DNA from: Saprospiraceae bacterium
Lineage (GTDB): Bacteria > Bacteroidota > Bacteroidia > Chitinophagales > Saprospiraceae
Direction: 5' to 3'
NCBI GenBank assembly: GCA_021604865.1
Contig: BQJU01000001.1
Location: forward strand, 62,001 to 126,000
DNA: 64,000 nucleotides
In this document: piece after piece, positions 1-8,920 of the stretch
How the letters are laid out: every line of letters starts with the position of its first letter
How positions within the stretch are numbered: position 1 is the stretch's first letter
Notes under the pieces: generated by a model
What the model was told of the DNA's origin: nothing
Seen by the model: the letters and a program-made list of their open reading frames with translations, nothing else
Databases searched by the model: none
Position numbers and translations under genes: made by a program

Positions 1-2
1 AA

Positions 3-1673
3 TACGGCTTGGGGGCCATGAGTGGCGTAGTGTTGATTGAACCCGCAGCACTACCCAAAAACAATACCATGGGAGGTCAAATTCATTTGATTGGCCGATC
101 TAACGGTAATATGGGCATTGCGGCTGGTGAACTGGAGGGGGGATGGAAAAAATGGAAGAATTTCGGGTGGCGATTACAGGCTTCGCTAAGGCGAAGTGGT
201 GATTTAAAGGCCCCGGCATACTCCCTAACCAATACGGCTATGTCGGAACGTAGTTTTTCCCTGGCCGCTGGTAGCCAAACGGGCGCATTGGAATGGAAGA
301 CCTATTACAGTTATTTTCAAACCACTCTTGGTATTCTGCGTAGTGCACACATTGGTAACCTGACCGACTTGGAAGCCGCCTTGCAAAGTGAACGACCTCT
401 CTTTATTGAAGACTTTTCTTATGAAATTCAAAATCCCAAACAACTCGTACGGCATCATCTAGCTAAACTCGAGGCCAGCCGAAATTGGGAAAACATAGGT
501 AAACTCCAGCTTATTTATGGTTTTCAGTTCAATCATCGTCAGGAGTTTGACTTGCGACGAGGTGGTAGGGATGACATTCCTGCAATTGATCTGGACCTGA
601 CAACTCATAGCATAGCGCTTTCCTTTGCACATCTTCCCTGGCGAAAACACCTGAGTGGTAAAATGGGCATTAGTGGTTTGTACCAGCAAAACCGGAATGT
701 CCCTGGCACCGGGGTTCGACCACTCATTCCCTGGTACAATAGCCCTACCCTCGGCATTTACTGGATCGAAAAATGGATTGCCAATAAATGGCAAGTGGAA
801 GCAGGCCTGCGTTACGATTACAAAACCATTCAGGCGAAACGGTTTGATGAACAACAAAACTTACAAACCATCAACCTAGATTTCAATGGATTTACTTTCA
901 ATTTGGGTGCATTTTATCAACCCGGTGACCGCTGGATGTTAAGCACCAATCTGGGCACAACTTTTCGGCCACCTAATATCAGCGAGTTGTTTAGTGATGG
1001 CCTGCATCACGCTGTCGCAGCCATCGAGGAAGGATCAACGGATTTGCAAATCGAAAAAGCCTGGAAATGGATCAATTCGCTAAAATTCCAGCAAGACCCC
1101 TGGCAGGTGGAAATAGATGCCTATTTTCATTTGATCAATGACTATATTTTTTTGCAACCGGACGCGACACCCCGCTTGACTATTCGGGGTGCCTTTCCCG
1201 TATTTTCCTACCAGCAAACAGATGCCTGGTTGTGGGGCGTGGACTTTACCGGCCAATTGGAAGTATATAAGGATTTATTGTTACGGATAAAAGGCAACTG
1301 GGTGCGTGCAAAAGATGTAGAAAAAGACCAGCCCCTCATTTACATCCCGGCAGACCGGGTGGAAGGAAGTCTCTTGTATGCTATCCATACCAATAGCCAC
1401 CTAAAAGATATTCAGTTTAGTTGTGGACTGGAACATACCAGCCGACAAAACCGGACGCCGGAGGGTGTGGATTACGCGCCATCACCTCAAGGTTTTATCC
1501 TGGTAAATGCAGCAATAAGTGGGAATGTTTTATTGGGCAAACAGACCCTAGGCATTCACCTGAAATTGGAGAACCTGTTGAATACAGCGTATCGGGATTA
1601 CCTGGATCGGCTACGGTATTATGCTGATAGTCCGGGAAGAAATTTTGAATTTTCCATCCAATATAAATTTTGA
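3..1673 (+). CDS. TonB-dependent receptor, C-terminal part (cut by window start)
   Basis: The frame is open from base 3, so the signal peptide and most of the plug domain lie left of the window. The first residues (YGLGAMSGVVLIEP) match the end of a TonB plug. The rest is a beta-barrel: alternating aromatic strands, a mid-barrel FRPPNISELFSDGLHH signature, a late NLLNTAYRDYLDRLRYYADSPGRN stretch typical of the penultimate barrel segment, and a terminal FEFSIQYKF strand ending in Phe. The protein takes up a ligand across the outer membrane using TonB energy. The next gene, 3 bases downstream, encodes a small lipoprotein of a family often found next to such receptors, so the two are probably co-transcribed. 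Substrate is unknown; metal chelates or a small organic ligand are possible. Sure of family, not of ligand. Confidence 0.93.
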   Translation, partial: YGLGAMSGVVLIEPAALPKNNTMGGQIHLIGRSNGNMGIAAGELEGGWKKWKNFGWRLQASLRRSGDLKAPAYSLTNTAMSERSFSLAAGSQTGALEWKTYYSYFQTTLGILRSAHIGNLTDLEAALQSERPLFIEDFSYEIQNPKQLVRHHLAKLEASRNWENIGKLQLIYGFQFNHRQEFDLRRGGRDDIPAIDLDLTTHSIALSFAHLPWRKHLSGKMGISGLYQQNRNVPGTGVRPLIPWYNSPTLGIYWIEKWIANKWQVEAGLRYDYKTIQAKRFDEQQNLQTINLDFNGFTFNLGAFYQPGDRWMLSTNLGTTFRPPNISELFSDGLHHAVAAIEEGSTDLQIEKAWKWINSLKFQQDPWQVEIDAYFHLINDYIFLQPDATPRLTIRGAFPVFSYQQTDAWLWGVDFTGQLEVYKDLLLRIKGNWVRAKDVEKDQPLIYIPADRVEGSLLYAIHTNSHLKDIQFSCGLEHTSRQNRTPEGVDYAPSPQGFILVNAAISGNVLLGKQTLGIHLKLENLLNTAYRDYLDRLRYYADSPGRNFEFSIQYKF

Positions 1674-1676
1674 AAT

Positions 1677-2255
1677 ATGTTTGATTTGAAACTGTTTTTG
1701 CGTGTCTCATTGTTCTTGATAACAGGGGTTAGCTTCTTGGTCTTCTCCGGTTGTAAAAAGGATGATCCAGTACAGGAAAATGAAGAAGAGTTAATCACTA
1801 CCCTTAGTTTGGTGTTAACGCCAGATGGGGGTGGAACTCCTGCTGCTTTCGTTTTTCGCGACCTCGATGGCGACGGGGGTAACACGCCGATCATTACCGC
1901 CGACAAGCTGGCTGCCAATACCACCTATACCGGTGAAATAAGCCTGTTGAATGAAGCGGCCAACCCATCCGAAGATATCGCAGCTGAAGTAAAAGCTGAA
2001 AGCCTTGAACATCAGTTTTTTTTCGCCACAACCACCGGACTCAACATCAGTTTTGCGTACAACGACCAGGATGATAATGGCAACCCACTTGGGCTTTCAA
2101 TTAAGTTGCTTACTGGCGACACCAGCACGGGAGCCTTGCGTGTTACCCTTCGTCATGAACCGGACAAAGATGCTAGTGGTGTTGCCAATGGAGACCTTAC
2201 TAATGCAGGTGGAGAAACGGATATTGAGGTAGATTTTACGGTAGAGATTGAATAG
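1677..2255 (+). CDS. Small lipoprotein paired with TonB receptor
   Basis: A 192-residue protein with a hydrophobic N terminus followed by a lipobox (VFSGC) and an acidic linker, so it is predicted to be an SPII lipoprotein at the outer membrane. The mature part has repeated beta-strand segments and a Gly/Asp-rich region (FRDLDGDGGNTP, AYNDQDDNGNP, NAGGETDIEVDF). It resembles Bacteroidota lipoproteins labelled 'type 1 periplasmic binding fold superfamily' that recur directly downstream of TonB-dependent receptors; this is recognition from memory, not a search. It starts 3 bases after the receptor stop codon. A role as surface or periplasmic ligand-binding partner is inference. Its last 20 bases overlap the 3' end of the convergent thioredoxin-like gene. 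Confidence 0.85.
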   Translation: MFDLKLFLRVSLFLITGVSFLVFSGCKKDDPVQENEEELITTLSLVLTPDGGGTPAAFVFRDLDGDGGNTPIITADKLAANTTYTGEISLLNEAANPSEDIAAEVKAESLEHQFFFATTTGLNISFAYNDQDDNGNPLGLSIKLLTGDTSTGALRVTLRHEPDKDASGVANGDLTNAGGETDIEVDFTVEIE

Positions 2256-2904
2256 TGTTGTTTCGCAGGGCCGGGGCAAGTACAGCCATTACTGCTTCTA
2301 GGATTTCCGATTGAATTCGCTGTGTTCTATCGCTGATATACCACTTTTGCGTGTCAATTTTCACCTGATTGTTCAACGAAGTTATTTCTTCCTGGGCACT
2401 GATTTTTTGCATTTTCTTTTTAGCATCCATGACCATTTTTTGTACTTCAGCTGGGCGTGGACCCCATGAACCAAGTACCTCCCGGGAATGGGCATCCAGG
2501 ATAATTAATTTGGGAATAGAACGTGCTCCCTTAGTCAGGAATGCATCCATAATTTCGGGATGTTCATCACGCAAAATCAGTTTTAGTTCAATATTTGGAT
2601 TCGCTTCCGCAATATGATGCATCACCGGCAGTATTTGTGCAGCGTCACCACACCAGCCTTCAGTAATCACCAGCCAAATCATTGGTTGTTGGATTTCTTT
2701 TAGGAGCGTTATGGTTGTTTCTGTCAATTTGGTCGTGCGATCCAGGCGGTTCATACGCACCCCATTTATTCGGGTATAATCCAGCATCGATTCACTATGG
2801 TCGGCACCAGTGGTTTTGTTCTGCGACAAAAGGCCCTCTATCAATTCCCTATACATTGGATAGGTTAACGCACTATTCAAAACCTCTTTACTGATCTTTC
2901 TCAT
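2236..2904 (-). CDS. Thioredoxin-family protein with monothiol WCGDA site
   Basis: A 222-residue cytoplasmic protein without a signal peptide. Residues about 70-160 form a thioredoxin fold: a beta strand leads into WCGDA (W84, Cys85, Asp87) and a cis-proline follows at P131 (RSIPKLIILD). The second active-site cysteine is replaced by Asp, so normal dithiol exchange is not possible; monothiol or non-redox roles fit better. The N-terminal 60 residues and C-terminal 60 residues are helical additions. Proteins of this layout are common in Bacteroidota as 'thioredoxin family protein' (Thioredoxin_9-like). The gene is convergent with the upstream lipoprotein gene and overlaps it by 20 bases. Physiological role unknown. 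Confidence 0.88.
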   Translation of the reverse strand: MRKISKEVLNSALTYPMYRELIEGLLSQNKTTGADHSESMLDYTRINGVRMNRLDRTTKLTETTITLLKEIQQPMIWLVITEGWCGDAAQILPVMHHIAEANPNIELKLILRDEHPEIMDAFLTKGARSIPKLIILDAHSREVLGSWGPRPAEVQKMVMDAKKKMQKISAQEEITSLNNQVKIDTQKWYISDRTQRIQSEILEAVMAVLAPALRNNTIQSLP

Positions 2905-2996
2905 ATTGGGGAGTAGTTTGTTCTAGTTTTTTTTGAGACGCAGTATTTTTAAAAAGTAACCACGCCTCATTGCACTAAAAAGAAACCCACCAATGA

Positions 2997-5252
2997 TTAG
3001 TTTTTAGCAGGGCCCAAAATCTTGATTAACTGTCGTAGGCTCGACTGATTCTGCGGCAAATAGATAGCATTTAACACATCTTCCCGTTCCTGGTTGGTAA
3101 GGTGAAAAGAGACAGAGGCATCCAACTTGCCTTCTGAGCTGGAACGGTACAAAAAACGGATGACTTCAAACTTTTCCGGGCCCAATAGGTCAAAAATAAA
3201 CCCCAGACTATTATCGTGTTCAAATTCCTGGGTGGTCAAGACCATCCCGGCGATTCCGAGCGGATTCATCAGACTTTCAATAATACCGGTTTGGCGATCC
3301 GGTTTGATGATTTCAATTTTTTCGGAACTACTGATTTGCACCAGGACTACGCCACTGGTATTTTCCTCGATCCATTTCCGGAATACCTGGATAAAGCGTG
3401 TAGCTGTTTGAATGCCGTAATTGTCCCGAAAACCGGCATCCACCACTTCGAGCATCGGTGTACTCGGTAGATGAACAACGGGCAAGACATAGGGATAAGT
3501 CGCATTCATGCGCAGCGCAGTGGTAAATTTCAGGTTATCTGCTCCTTGCTGTTTATACAGCCAGCCGAAATCCACTGCGTCTACTTCCACCGAATTGCTT
3601 CTAATTGTCCCAACAGGTGCCAACATCATAAACGTTACCCCTTGTGGAGAAATAACCATTCGCCGGCCATCATTGAGTATGGAGGGGGTAAGGTATAATA
3701 GGGGGATAATTGCTTCCTCTTCCACTTGCCGATAAGCCGAGAGCGGTTTATCAAAAATAGAATCCGTATTTTCATTGAGCTGTTGTTCAAAAATGTAACC
3801 CCGGTCTTTATGGTAAGTGTGCTCTCCAACGGAAAATTTAGTCCAGGGCAAAAACAAGTCATTGGAAACGATAGTGAAAGCAATGGAATTGAGCAGATCT
3901 TTTGAGATATTGTGAATATATTGTTGATCATAAAGATTAATATCGTGACCCAGTTTTTGTTGCAGGTACAATTCTCGCATATATGCCATTCCCAACATGC
4001 CGCCCGAGGCTCCGGTGATCAACATGGTGTGATCCATCAGTTTACCTCCCAGCAGACTATCAGCTGTTTGCACCACTTTCATGGTCCAAGCCGCCGATTT
4101 TAATCCACCACCACTCACGCTAAGCACCACTAGTTTTGGAAGCTCATTCTCGTTTTTTGTTCGCTTCTTTTTCCATTTATTTAAGATGTTTATCGTTTGA
4201 TGTTTATCTGTTTCTACCTGGTCGGAGATACATATTTTCTGTAATTTGTCATAGCTATAAGGGGCTAATTCGGTCTCATAATTTAATCCATAAGCCAAAT
4301 TTTTTCGATTAAAAAAATCAAAACTGGTGAAATAATTCAGCGCTACCAGCAACAAAATAAAAGTAGCGAAACTCCATTCGTTAAACCAGTATGTCACGGC
4401 ACCCACCACTGCCGCAATGATGCTGAAAATAATAAAAACACTCGCCCCGGCCGGTATGCGAAACAGTGCATAATCGATCAAATAACCCAGCATGAGTAAA
4501 AGCATCATACTCAGCAACTGCAACAATAAAGCATTGAGGTGATTCTGCCTGAAAATATTCTTTAGCAATTTCGCTTCATAATGGGCTACACTACGCACCA
4601 AACGTGGACGCAATGCCTCATTGAGATAGGTTCTGACTTTCCATCGATTTTCATCTTTCTTGATGTAGTCCAGATTGACATTGCGGCGTCCTGGAACCAA
4701 ATTTTTTGTCCTGTCAGGTGCCACGCGATTTCGCCTGCGATAATAGGAAATGTCGCGGTTGGTAAATTGAAAATAAAAGCTGTACAAAAACAAAGTAGAC
4801 AAAGTACCACTTAGCAGACCTAAGCCATTGTATAAAATAACCGTAAAAGGCAGCCCCTCATAAATCCGTTGGAAGTAAACGATCAGAATCAGGTAAAAAA
4901 GAAAGAAGCTGAGCGGCAACAGCAAATTGTTGAGGGTAAACTTGGTAAAAGGGCGCGACAAGGAAGCCAAAAACGGAAAATGGTGTGCTGTTAATAAATA
5001 CGTCGTCAGGTTCCAGCTCATAAAAAATACGCCATAAGCCAGGCCCACAATGTAAAAACTGAGAAAGTTGACAGCCCCCAGATATTCCGGATCGAGGAAA
5101 AGGTACTGCAATCCCAGTCGCTGGCCCAATGAACCAGTCATCAGCAACAACAAAAAAAGCCAACTGGCAATCAGCAGCAGATTACGCCTCAGATGTAGAA
5201 TAATTAACTGCACCGGAAAAGAAAAGAAAATGTTGCTAAACCATTTTATCAT
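2997..5252 (-). CDS. Membrane-anchored patatin-like phospholipase
   Basis: A 751-residue protein. The N-terminal part, to about residue 315, holds several hydrophobic segments (around 25-45, 65-85, 100-130, 145-165, 240-265, 270-310) split by a basic loop. The C-terminal half is a patatin domain: oxyanion-hole SGGGLKSA, nucleophile elbow GASGG with Ser416, and the second dyad residue Asp605 in DAGFRDNYG. This predicts a serine lipid acyl hydrolase fixed in the inner membrane and acting on phospholipid or another acyl ester. The start is ATG, followed by ATA AAA TGG; no closer Met gives a better N terminus. It runs in the same direction as the thioredoxin-like gene, 92 bases away. Substrate and side of the membrane are not decided by the sequence. 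Confidence 0.88.
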   Translation of the reverse strand: MIKWFSNIFFSFPVQLIILHLRRNLLLIASWLFLLLLMTGSLGQRLGLQYLFLDPEYLGAVNFLSFYIVGLAYGVFFMSWNLTTYLLTAHHFPFLASLSRPFTKFTLNNLLLPLSFFLFYLILIVYFQRIYEGLPFTVILYNGLGLLSGTLSTLFLYSFYFQFTNRDISYYRRRNRVAPDRTKNLVPGRRNVNLDYIKKDENRWKVRTYLNEALRPRLVRSVAHYEAKLLKNIFRQNHLNALLLQLLSMMLLLMLGYLIDYALFRIPAGASVFIIFSIIAAVVGAVTYWFNEWSFATFILLLVALNYFTSFDFFNRKNLAYGLNYETELAPYSYDKLQKICISDQVETDKHQTINILNKWKKKRTKNENELPKLVVLSVSGGGLKSAAWTMKVVQTADSLLGGKLMDHTMLITGASGGMLGMAYMRELYLQQKLGHDINLYDQQYIHNISKDLLNSIAFTIVSNDLFLPWTKFSVGEHTYHKDRGYIFEQQLNENTDSIFDKPLSAYRQVEEEAIIPLLYLTPSILNDGRRMVISPQGVTFMMLAPVGTIRSNSVEVDAVDFGWLYKQQGADNLKFTTALRMNATYPYVLPVVHLPSTPMLEVVDAGFRDNYGIQTATRFIQVFRKWIEENTSGVVLVQISSSEKIEIIKPDRQTGIIESLMNPLGIAGMVLTTQEFEHDNSLGFIFDLLGPEKFEVIRFLYRSSSEGKLDASVSFHLTNQEREDVLNAIYLPQNQSSLRQLIKILGPAKN

Positions 5253-5404
5253 AAGGCTGAAAATATAACCGTTTTTTAGGGAATTTAGCTCCTTTGCTCA
5301 TAACTTGCTGTTCAAATTTTGACATTAAGCTTATATATTTAATATTCACCTAAATTATTAGAAACATCTCTCCTATCTTCGAACGATTACTGTTTGTAGT
5401 ATAT

Positions 5405-5432
5405 AAGGTTGGCCTCCAAACAGGCTTTAAAG
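5405..5432 (-). repeat. Repeat R1 copy (core only)
   Basis: Read on the minus strand, this is TTTAAAGCCTGTTTGGAG followed by GCCAACCTT. It is nearly the consensus of the dispersed intergenic family described in the findings. No second arm is recognisable nearby. Confidence 0.6.
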
Positions 5433-5477
5433 ACATTAACCAGTGAGACGTCTTTACAAAACAAAACAAAAATTAGC

Positions 5478-5485
5478 TAACTTTG
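5478..5485 (+). promoter_or_regulatory. Possible -7 element TAACTTTG for ugd
   Basis: It matches the Bacteroidota sigma-70 -7 consensus TAnnTTTG. No clear TTG element is seen 19-21 bases upstream. It would give a leader of about 95 bases before ugd. Confidence 0.35.
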
Positions 5486-5587
5486 CGCTTTTTTTAATTG
5501 AGTTCTTTTGAAGGGTATGATGGTAGTTAGTTTACTTCGAAAAATTATCACCGACTCTGCAAAATAACGCTAAAAATCCAACAATCG

Positions 5588-6934
5588 ATGAATATAGCAG
5601 TTGTCGGCACCGGCTATGTAGGCTTAGTTACAGGAACCTGTTTTGCGGAAACCGGAAATCAAGTGACTTGTGTAGATATTAACGCCGAGAAAGTGAAACA
5701 GATGCAAAATGGAGAAGTTCCCATTTACGAACCGGGGTTGGAACTACTCTTCGAGCGCAATACTCGTCAGGAAAGATTGACCTTTACGACCAATTTGGCC
5801 GAAGCCATTAATACCGCACAAATCATTTTTCTGGCCCTGCCCACCCCTCCTGGCGCTGATGGCTCGGCTGATTTATCCTTTATCTTGAAAGTTGCAGATG
5901 ACCTCGCAAATCTTATTGAAGATTATAAAGTCGTCGTCGATAAAAGTACCGTACCCGTAGGGACATCTGAAAAAGTGCATGCCCGGCTGGCTAGTAAACT
6001 GGACGAGCGTCTGTTTGACGTGGTGAGTAATCCGGAATTTCTGCGTGAAGGTGTTGCTGTTGATGATTTTCTTAAACCCGACCGGGTAGTCATAGGCACC
6101 AACTCGGAGCGAGCTCGAAAGTTGATGAATCAACTATACAAACCATTTGTCCGCCAGGGTAACCCCATTCTGTTTATGGATGAGCGTTCGGCAGAAATGA
6201 CCAAATATGCGGCCAATTCCTATCTGGCTACCCGCATCACTTTTATGAATGAAATTGCCAACCTTTGTGAAAAAGTAGGGGCAGACGTAGATATGGTTCG
6301 CATGGGTATCGGCAGTGATTCCCGGATTGGCAAACGCTTTTTATTTCCTGGGATTGGTTTTGGTGGCAGTTGTTTTCCAAAAGATGTGCAGGCTCTGGAA
6401 AAAACAGCTAACGAATACGAATACGATTTTAAGATTCTCAAATCCGTACTTCAGGTCAATGACCGGCAGCGCGTGGTTTTGGTAGATAAAATCAAGAAGA
6501 GGCTTGGCGAAGACTTGACGGGGCGTACCATCTCGATTTGGGGACTTGCCTTCAAACCCAATACAGATGATATCCGCGAAGCACCAGCCCTATATATGAT
6601 CGACCAATTGCTGGAAGCCGGGGCAAATATCCGTGTTTTTGATCCCGAAGCCATGGATAATGTCAAAGCAATATATGGCGACCGTATCTATTTTGCTCAA
6701 GATCAGTACGAGGTTTTGATTGGCGCCGATGCCCTCGCTATTGCTACCGAATGGAGTGTTTTCAGAACTCCGAGTTTCAAAGTCATGAAAGAATTGATGA
6801 AAGCCTCTGTAGTTTTTGACGGAAGAAATCTTTATGAACTAGACTTTATGGTAGAAAATGGCTTTTACTACGAAAGTGTAGGTCGCTCAGCAGTGGGGCT
6901 TCAAACTTATGCTGAATTAAACAAAGAGGGATAA
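5588..6934 (+). CDS. ugd: UDP-glucose 6-dehydrogenase
   Basis: Oxidises UDP-glucose to UDP-glucuronate with two NAD+, in the cytoplasm, supplying capsule, exopolysaccharide or glycan synthesis. The 448 residues match the usual family length. The N-terminal Rossmann domain begins with GTGYVG at 7-12, and SNPEFLREG is present in the first half. The central helix leads to GFGGSCFPKD with catalytic Cys262. The C-terminal UDP-binding domain contains WGLAFKPNTDDIREAPA and ends with FDGRNLYE. No other polysaccharide gene is adjacent, so the gene stands alone here. A start at the first ATG is clear since MNIAVVGTGYVG is the canonical N terminus. Confidence 0.97.
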   Translation: MNIAVVGTGYVGLVTGTCFAETGNQVTCVDINAEKVKQMQNGEVPIYEPGLELLFERNTRQERLTFTTNLAEAINTAQIIFLALPTPPGADGSADLSFILKVADDLANLIEDYKVVVDKSTVPVGTSEKVHARLASKLDERLFDVVSNPEFLREGVAVDDFLKPDRVVIGTNSERARKLMNQLYKPFVRQGNPILFMDERSAEMTKYAANSYLATRITFMNEIANLCEKVGADVDMVRMGIGSDSRIGKRFLFPGIGFGGSCFPKDVQALEKTANEYEYDFKILKSVLQVNDRQRVVLVDKIKKRLGEDLTGRTISIWGLAFKPNTDDIREAPALYMIDQLLEAGANIRVFDPEAMDNVKAIYGDRIYFAQDQYEVLIGADALAIATEWSVFRTPSFKVMKELMKASVVFDGRNLYELDFMVENGFYYESVGRSAVGLQTYAELNKEG

Positions 6935-6999
6935 TCGGAAATTTTGAGCCTATTTGACGACAATCGTGAAAGAGAGCTGATTGAAAACATACGTAGATT

Positions 7000-7007
7000 T
7001 ACCTTTG
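7000..7007 (+). promoter_or_regulatory. Possible -7 element TACCTTTG upstream of MORN-repeat gene
   Basis: TAnnTTTG match with a TTG at 6981-6983, but the 16-base spacer is shorter than usual. It would place transcription about 120 bases before the lipoprotein gene. Confidence 0.3.
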
Positions 7008-7136
7008 CTCGTTAATAAAGAAGTTGTTTAGAATATCCTACTTTTCGCACTTCGCTTTTGCGTAGCCGCTACGGTTATGGTAGAGCATAGTAGGCAAGCA
7101 AGGTTAAATAATAATAATTTACAAAACGCTTAACAC

Positions 7137-7802
7137 ATGTTTCGGAAACTCGTTTTTCTGGTTTTGCTTGGAGGAATTGTTTCTTGTAGTGGTGGTGAAG
7201 AAGGTGGAGCAGCTGACGAAAAAGAAGGCGCTGTGGAGATTTCCCCTTCTCCAAGTGAGGCCAATCTGGAAATGGTGGAAAATAAAGACGACTATGGTTA
7301 TACAGAGCATTACTACCGCCGTCGCACCGATTTTGCTAAAGAAGGTACCTACACCCGAGTAAATGAGTCAGGCAAGGTAGTAGAAAAAGCAGAATATACC
7401 AATGATAGCCTGAATGGTATCCGGGTGATCTTTTTTGAATCCGGTGACACACAATACGTGGAGCGTTATAAAATGGGCGTTTTTATTGGCCCTTATAAAG
7501 CCTATTATCAAAACGGACAACTAGCTCAAGAAGGGCAATACATAGATAATGCCATGCAGGGTATGTGGATCAAGTATTACGATACAGGAGAGCTCATGGA
7601 AGAAGTAACTTTTGTCGATAATGAAGAAAATGGCCCTTTTCGGGAATACCACAAAAATGGCAAGCTGAAAACTGAAGGCGCTTACCGCAATGGCGACAAT
7701 GAAGAAGGGCCGCTGAAAATATATGATGAAGCGGGTGAACTGATCAAAGAAATGGACTGTAAATACGGCATCTGCAAAACGGTCTGGGAAAAGAAGAAGT
7801 GA
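7137..7802 (+). CDS. MORN-repeat (YwqK-type) lipoprotein
   Basis: A 221-residue predicted lipoprotein: hydrophobic signal followed by the lipobox GIVSC with Cys17, then an acidic Gly-rich linker. Residues about 65-205 are MORN-2-like repeats of roughly 22-24 residues, each with a tyrosine-rich strand and a NGxL..EG or TGEL..E turn (YYQNGQLAQEGQY, YYDTGELMEEVTF, YHKNGKLKTEGAY, IYDEAGELIKE). Databases often call this family 'YwqK antitoxin', but no toxin gene is nearby and the lipobox argues for an envelope role. It is followed after 32 bases by porQ and then GH92, all on the same strand, so it may be the first gene of that unit. Function unknown. Confidence 0.87.
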   Translation: MFRKLVFLVLLGGIVSCSGGEEGGAADEKEGAVEISPSPSEANLEMVENKDDYGYTEHYYRRRTDFAKEGTYTRVNESGKVVEKAEYTNDSLNGIRVIFFESGDTQYVERYKMGVFIGPYKAYYQNGQLAQEGQYIDNAMQGMWIKYYDTGELMEEVTFVDNEENGPFREYHKNGKLKTEGAYRNGDNEEGPLKIYDEAGELIKEMDCKYGICKTVWEKKK

Positions 7803-7834
7803 CCGATATATACTGTTTGCCAAAATAAATACTA

Positions 7835-8884
7835 ATGATTCGACATCTACTTTCTCTCTCCTTGTTGTTTGTCCTTTATGGCACTTCAGCTCAGATTGGA
7901 GGCATCAATACCTACGAATTTTTGAACTTGTCGCCATCGGCCCGGATTTCCGGCCTGGGTGGTAATTTGATTTCTGTTCGTGACGATGATGTAAACCTGG
8001 GCTATGCCAATCCGTCACTGCTCAATGATGCTATGCATCAACAAATTTCCTTTAGCCATAGCTTCCATGTGGCGGGCATCAATTTTGGTTATGTCTCTTA
8101 TGGACATCATGTCGAAAAATGGAATACAACCTTTCAGGCAGGTGTGCAATATGTCAGTTATGGAGAATTTAACGCTACCAATGAGTTAGGGGATGTAGAA
8201 GGTACCTTTAAAGCTTCAGAAAATGCCATTGTCCTGGGAGCTGCCTACCCGATTTACGACAGGCTTGCCGTAGGGGCAAATGTAAAATTTATCACTTCCA
8301 GTTTTGAAAGTTACAATTCCACGGGCCTGGCTTCCGACATTGCGGCCATCTATTATGATACCGCCAAAAGTTTTAATGCCACCATCGTCTTTAAAAATAT
8401 TGGTACACAGCTGAGTACATATCGTGCTGACAACTTCGAACCGCTGCCCTTTGAAATCCAAATTGGCCTATCCAAACGCTTGAGATATTTGCCTTTCCGT
8501 TTTTCTATAACCTATCACCACTTTGATCGCTGGAATGTCCTTTATGATGACCCTAATAAAGAAGAATCTACACTTTCCTTCGGTGACGCACCTACTGAAT
8601 CTAGTGAGTCGAGCATCTTTTTTGACAACCTGTTCCGACACTTTATTTTTGGAGGTGAATTCTTGTTGGGTAGGAAGGAAAATCTGAGACTTCGGGTGGG
8701 GTACAACCATTTTATGCGCAAAGAATTATCATTGGAAGACTTTCGGAGCCTGGCGGGCTTTTCCTTTGGCTTTGGCTTGAAAATTAATCGTTTCCGCCTC
8801 GATTATGCCAATACGACCTTTCATCTCGGGTATTCGATGCACCACTTGAGTATTGCCACAAATTTGCAGGAATTTAAGCGCTGA
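7835..8884 (+). CDS. porQ: Type IX secretion system protein PorQ
   Basis: A 349-residue outer-membrane beta-barrel with an N-terminal signal peptide ending near GTSAQ. Early residues (NTYEFLNLSPSARISGLGG then RDDDVNLGYANPSLL) match PorQ/FadL-like family starts. The remainder alternates amphipathic strands (HQQISFSHSFHVAGINFGYVSY, FGFGLKINRFRLDYA). PorQ belongs to the attachment complex of the type IX secretion system, which exports proteins carrying C-terminal sorting domains; two such cargo proteins are encoded in this window (30612-33344 and 49863-51686). Spacing is 32 bases from the upstream lipoprotein and 36 bases to GH92. Confident of the family; the name rests on recognition of conserved N-terminal motifs. 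Confidence 0.87.
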   Translation: MIRHLLSLSLLFVLYGTSAQIGGINTYEFLNLSPSARISGLGGNLISVRDDDVNLGYANPSLLNDAMHQQISFSHSFHVAGINFGYVSYGHHVEKWNTTFQAGVQYVSYGEFNATNELGDVEGTFKASENAIVLGAAYPIYDRLAVGANVKFITSSFESYNSTGLASDIAAIYYDTAKSFNATIVFKNIGTQLSTYRADNFEPLPFEIQIGLSKRLRYLPFRFSITYHHFDRWNVLYDDPNKEESTLSFGDAPTESSESSIFFDNLFRHFIFGGEFLLGRKENLRLRVGYNHFMRKELSLEDFRSLAGFSFGFGLKINRFRLDYANTTFHLGYSMHHLSIATNLQEFKR

Positions 8885-8920
8885 CCCTAAGGGCCTTCCA
8901 ATAACAAAAGCTGAAAAACA

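Larger units (their letters stand above)
5253..5587. other. Intergenic region between divergent patatin and ugd genes
   Basis: 335 AT-rich bases between divergent genes, so it should hold both promoters. A TAACTTTG -7-like element for ugd lies at 5478-5485 without a clear TTG partner. A copy of repeat R1 lies at 5405-5432. I see no open reading frame or RNA gene here. Confidence 0.5.

Noticed and set aside
7137-7802. Toxin-antitoxin role suggested by the usual YwqK label
   Set aside because: No toxin gene beside it, and the lipobox places the protein in the envelope.
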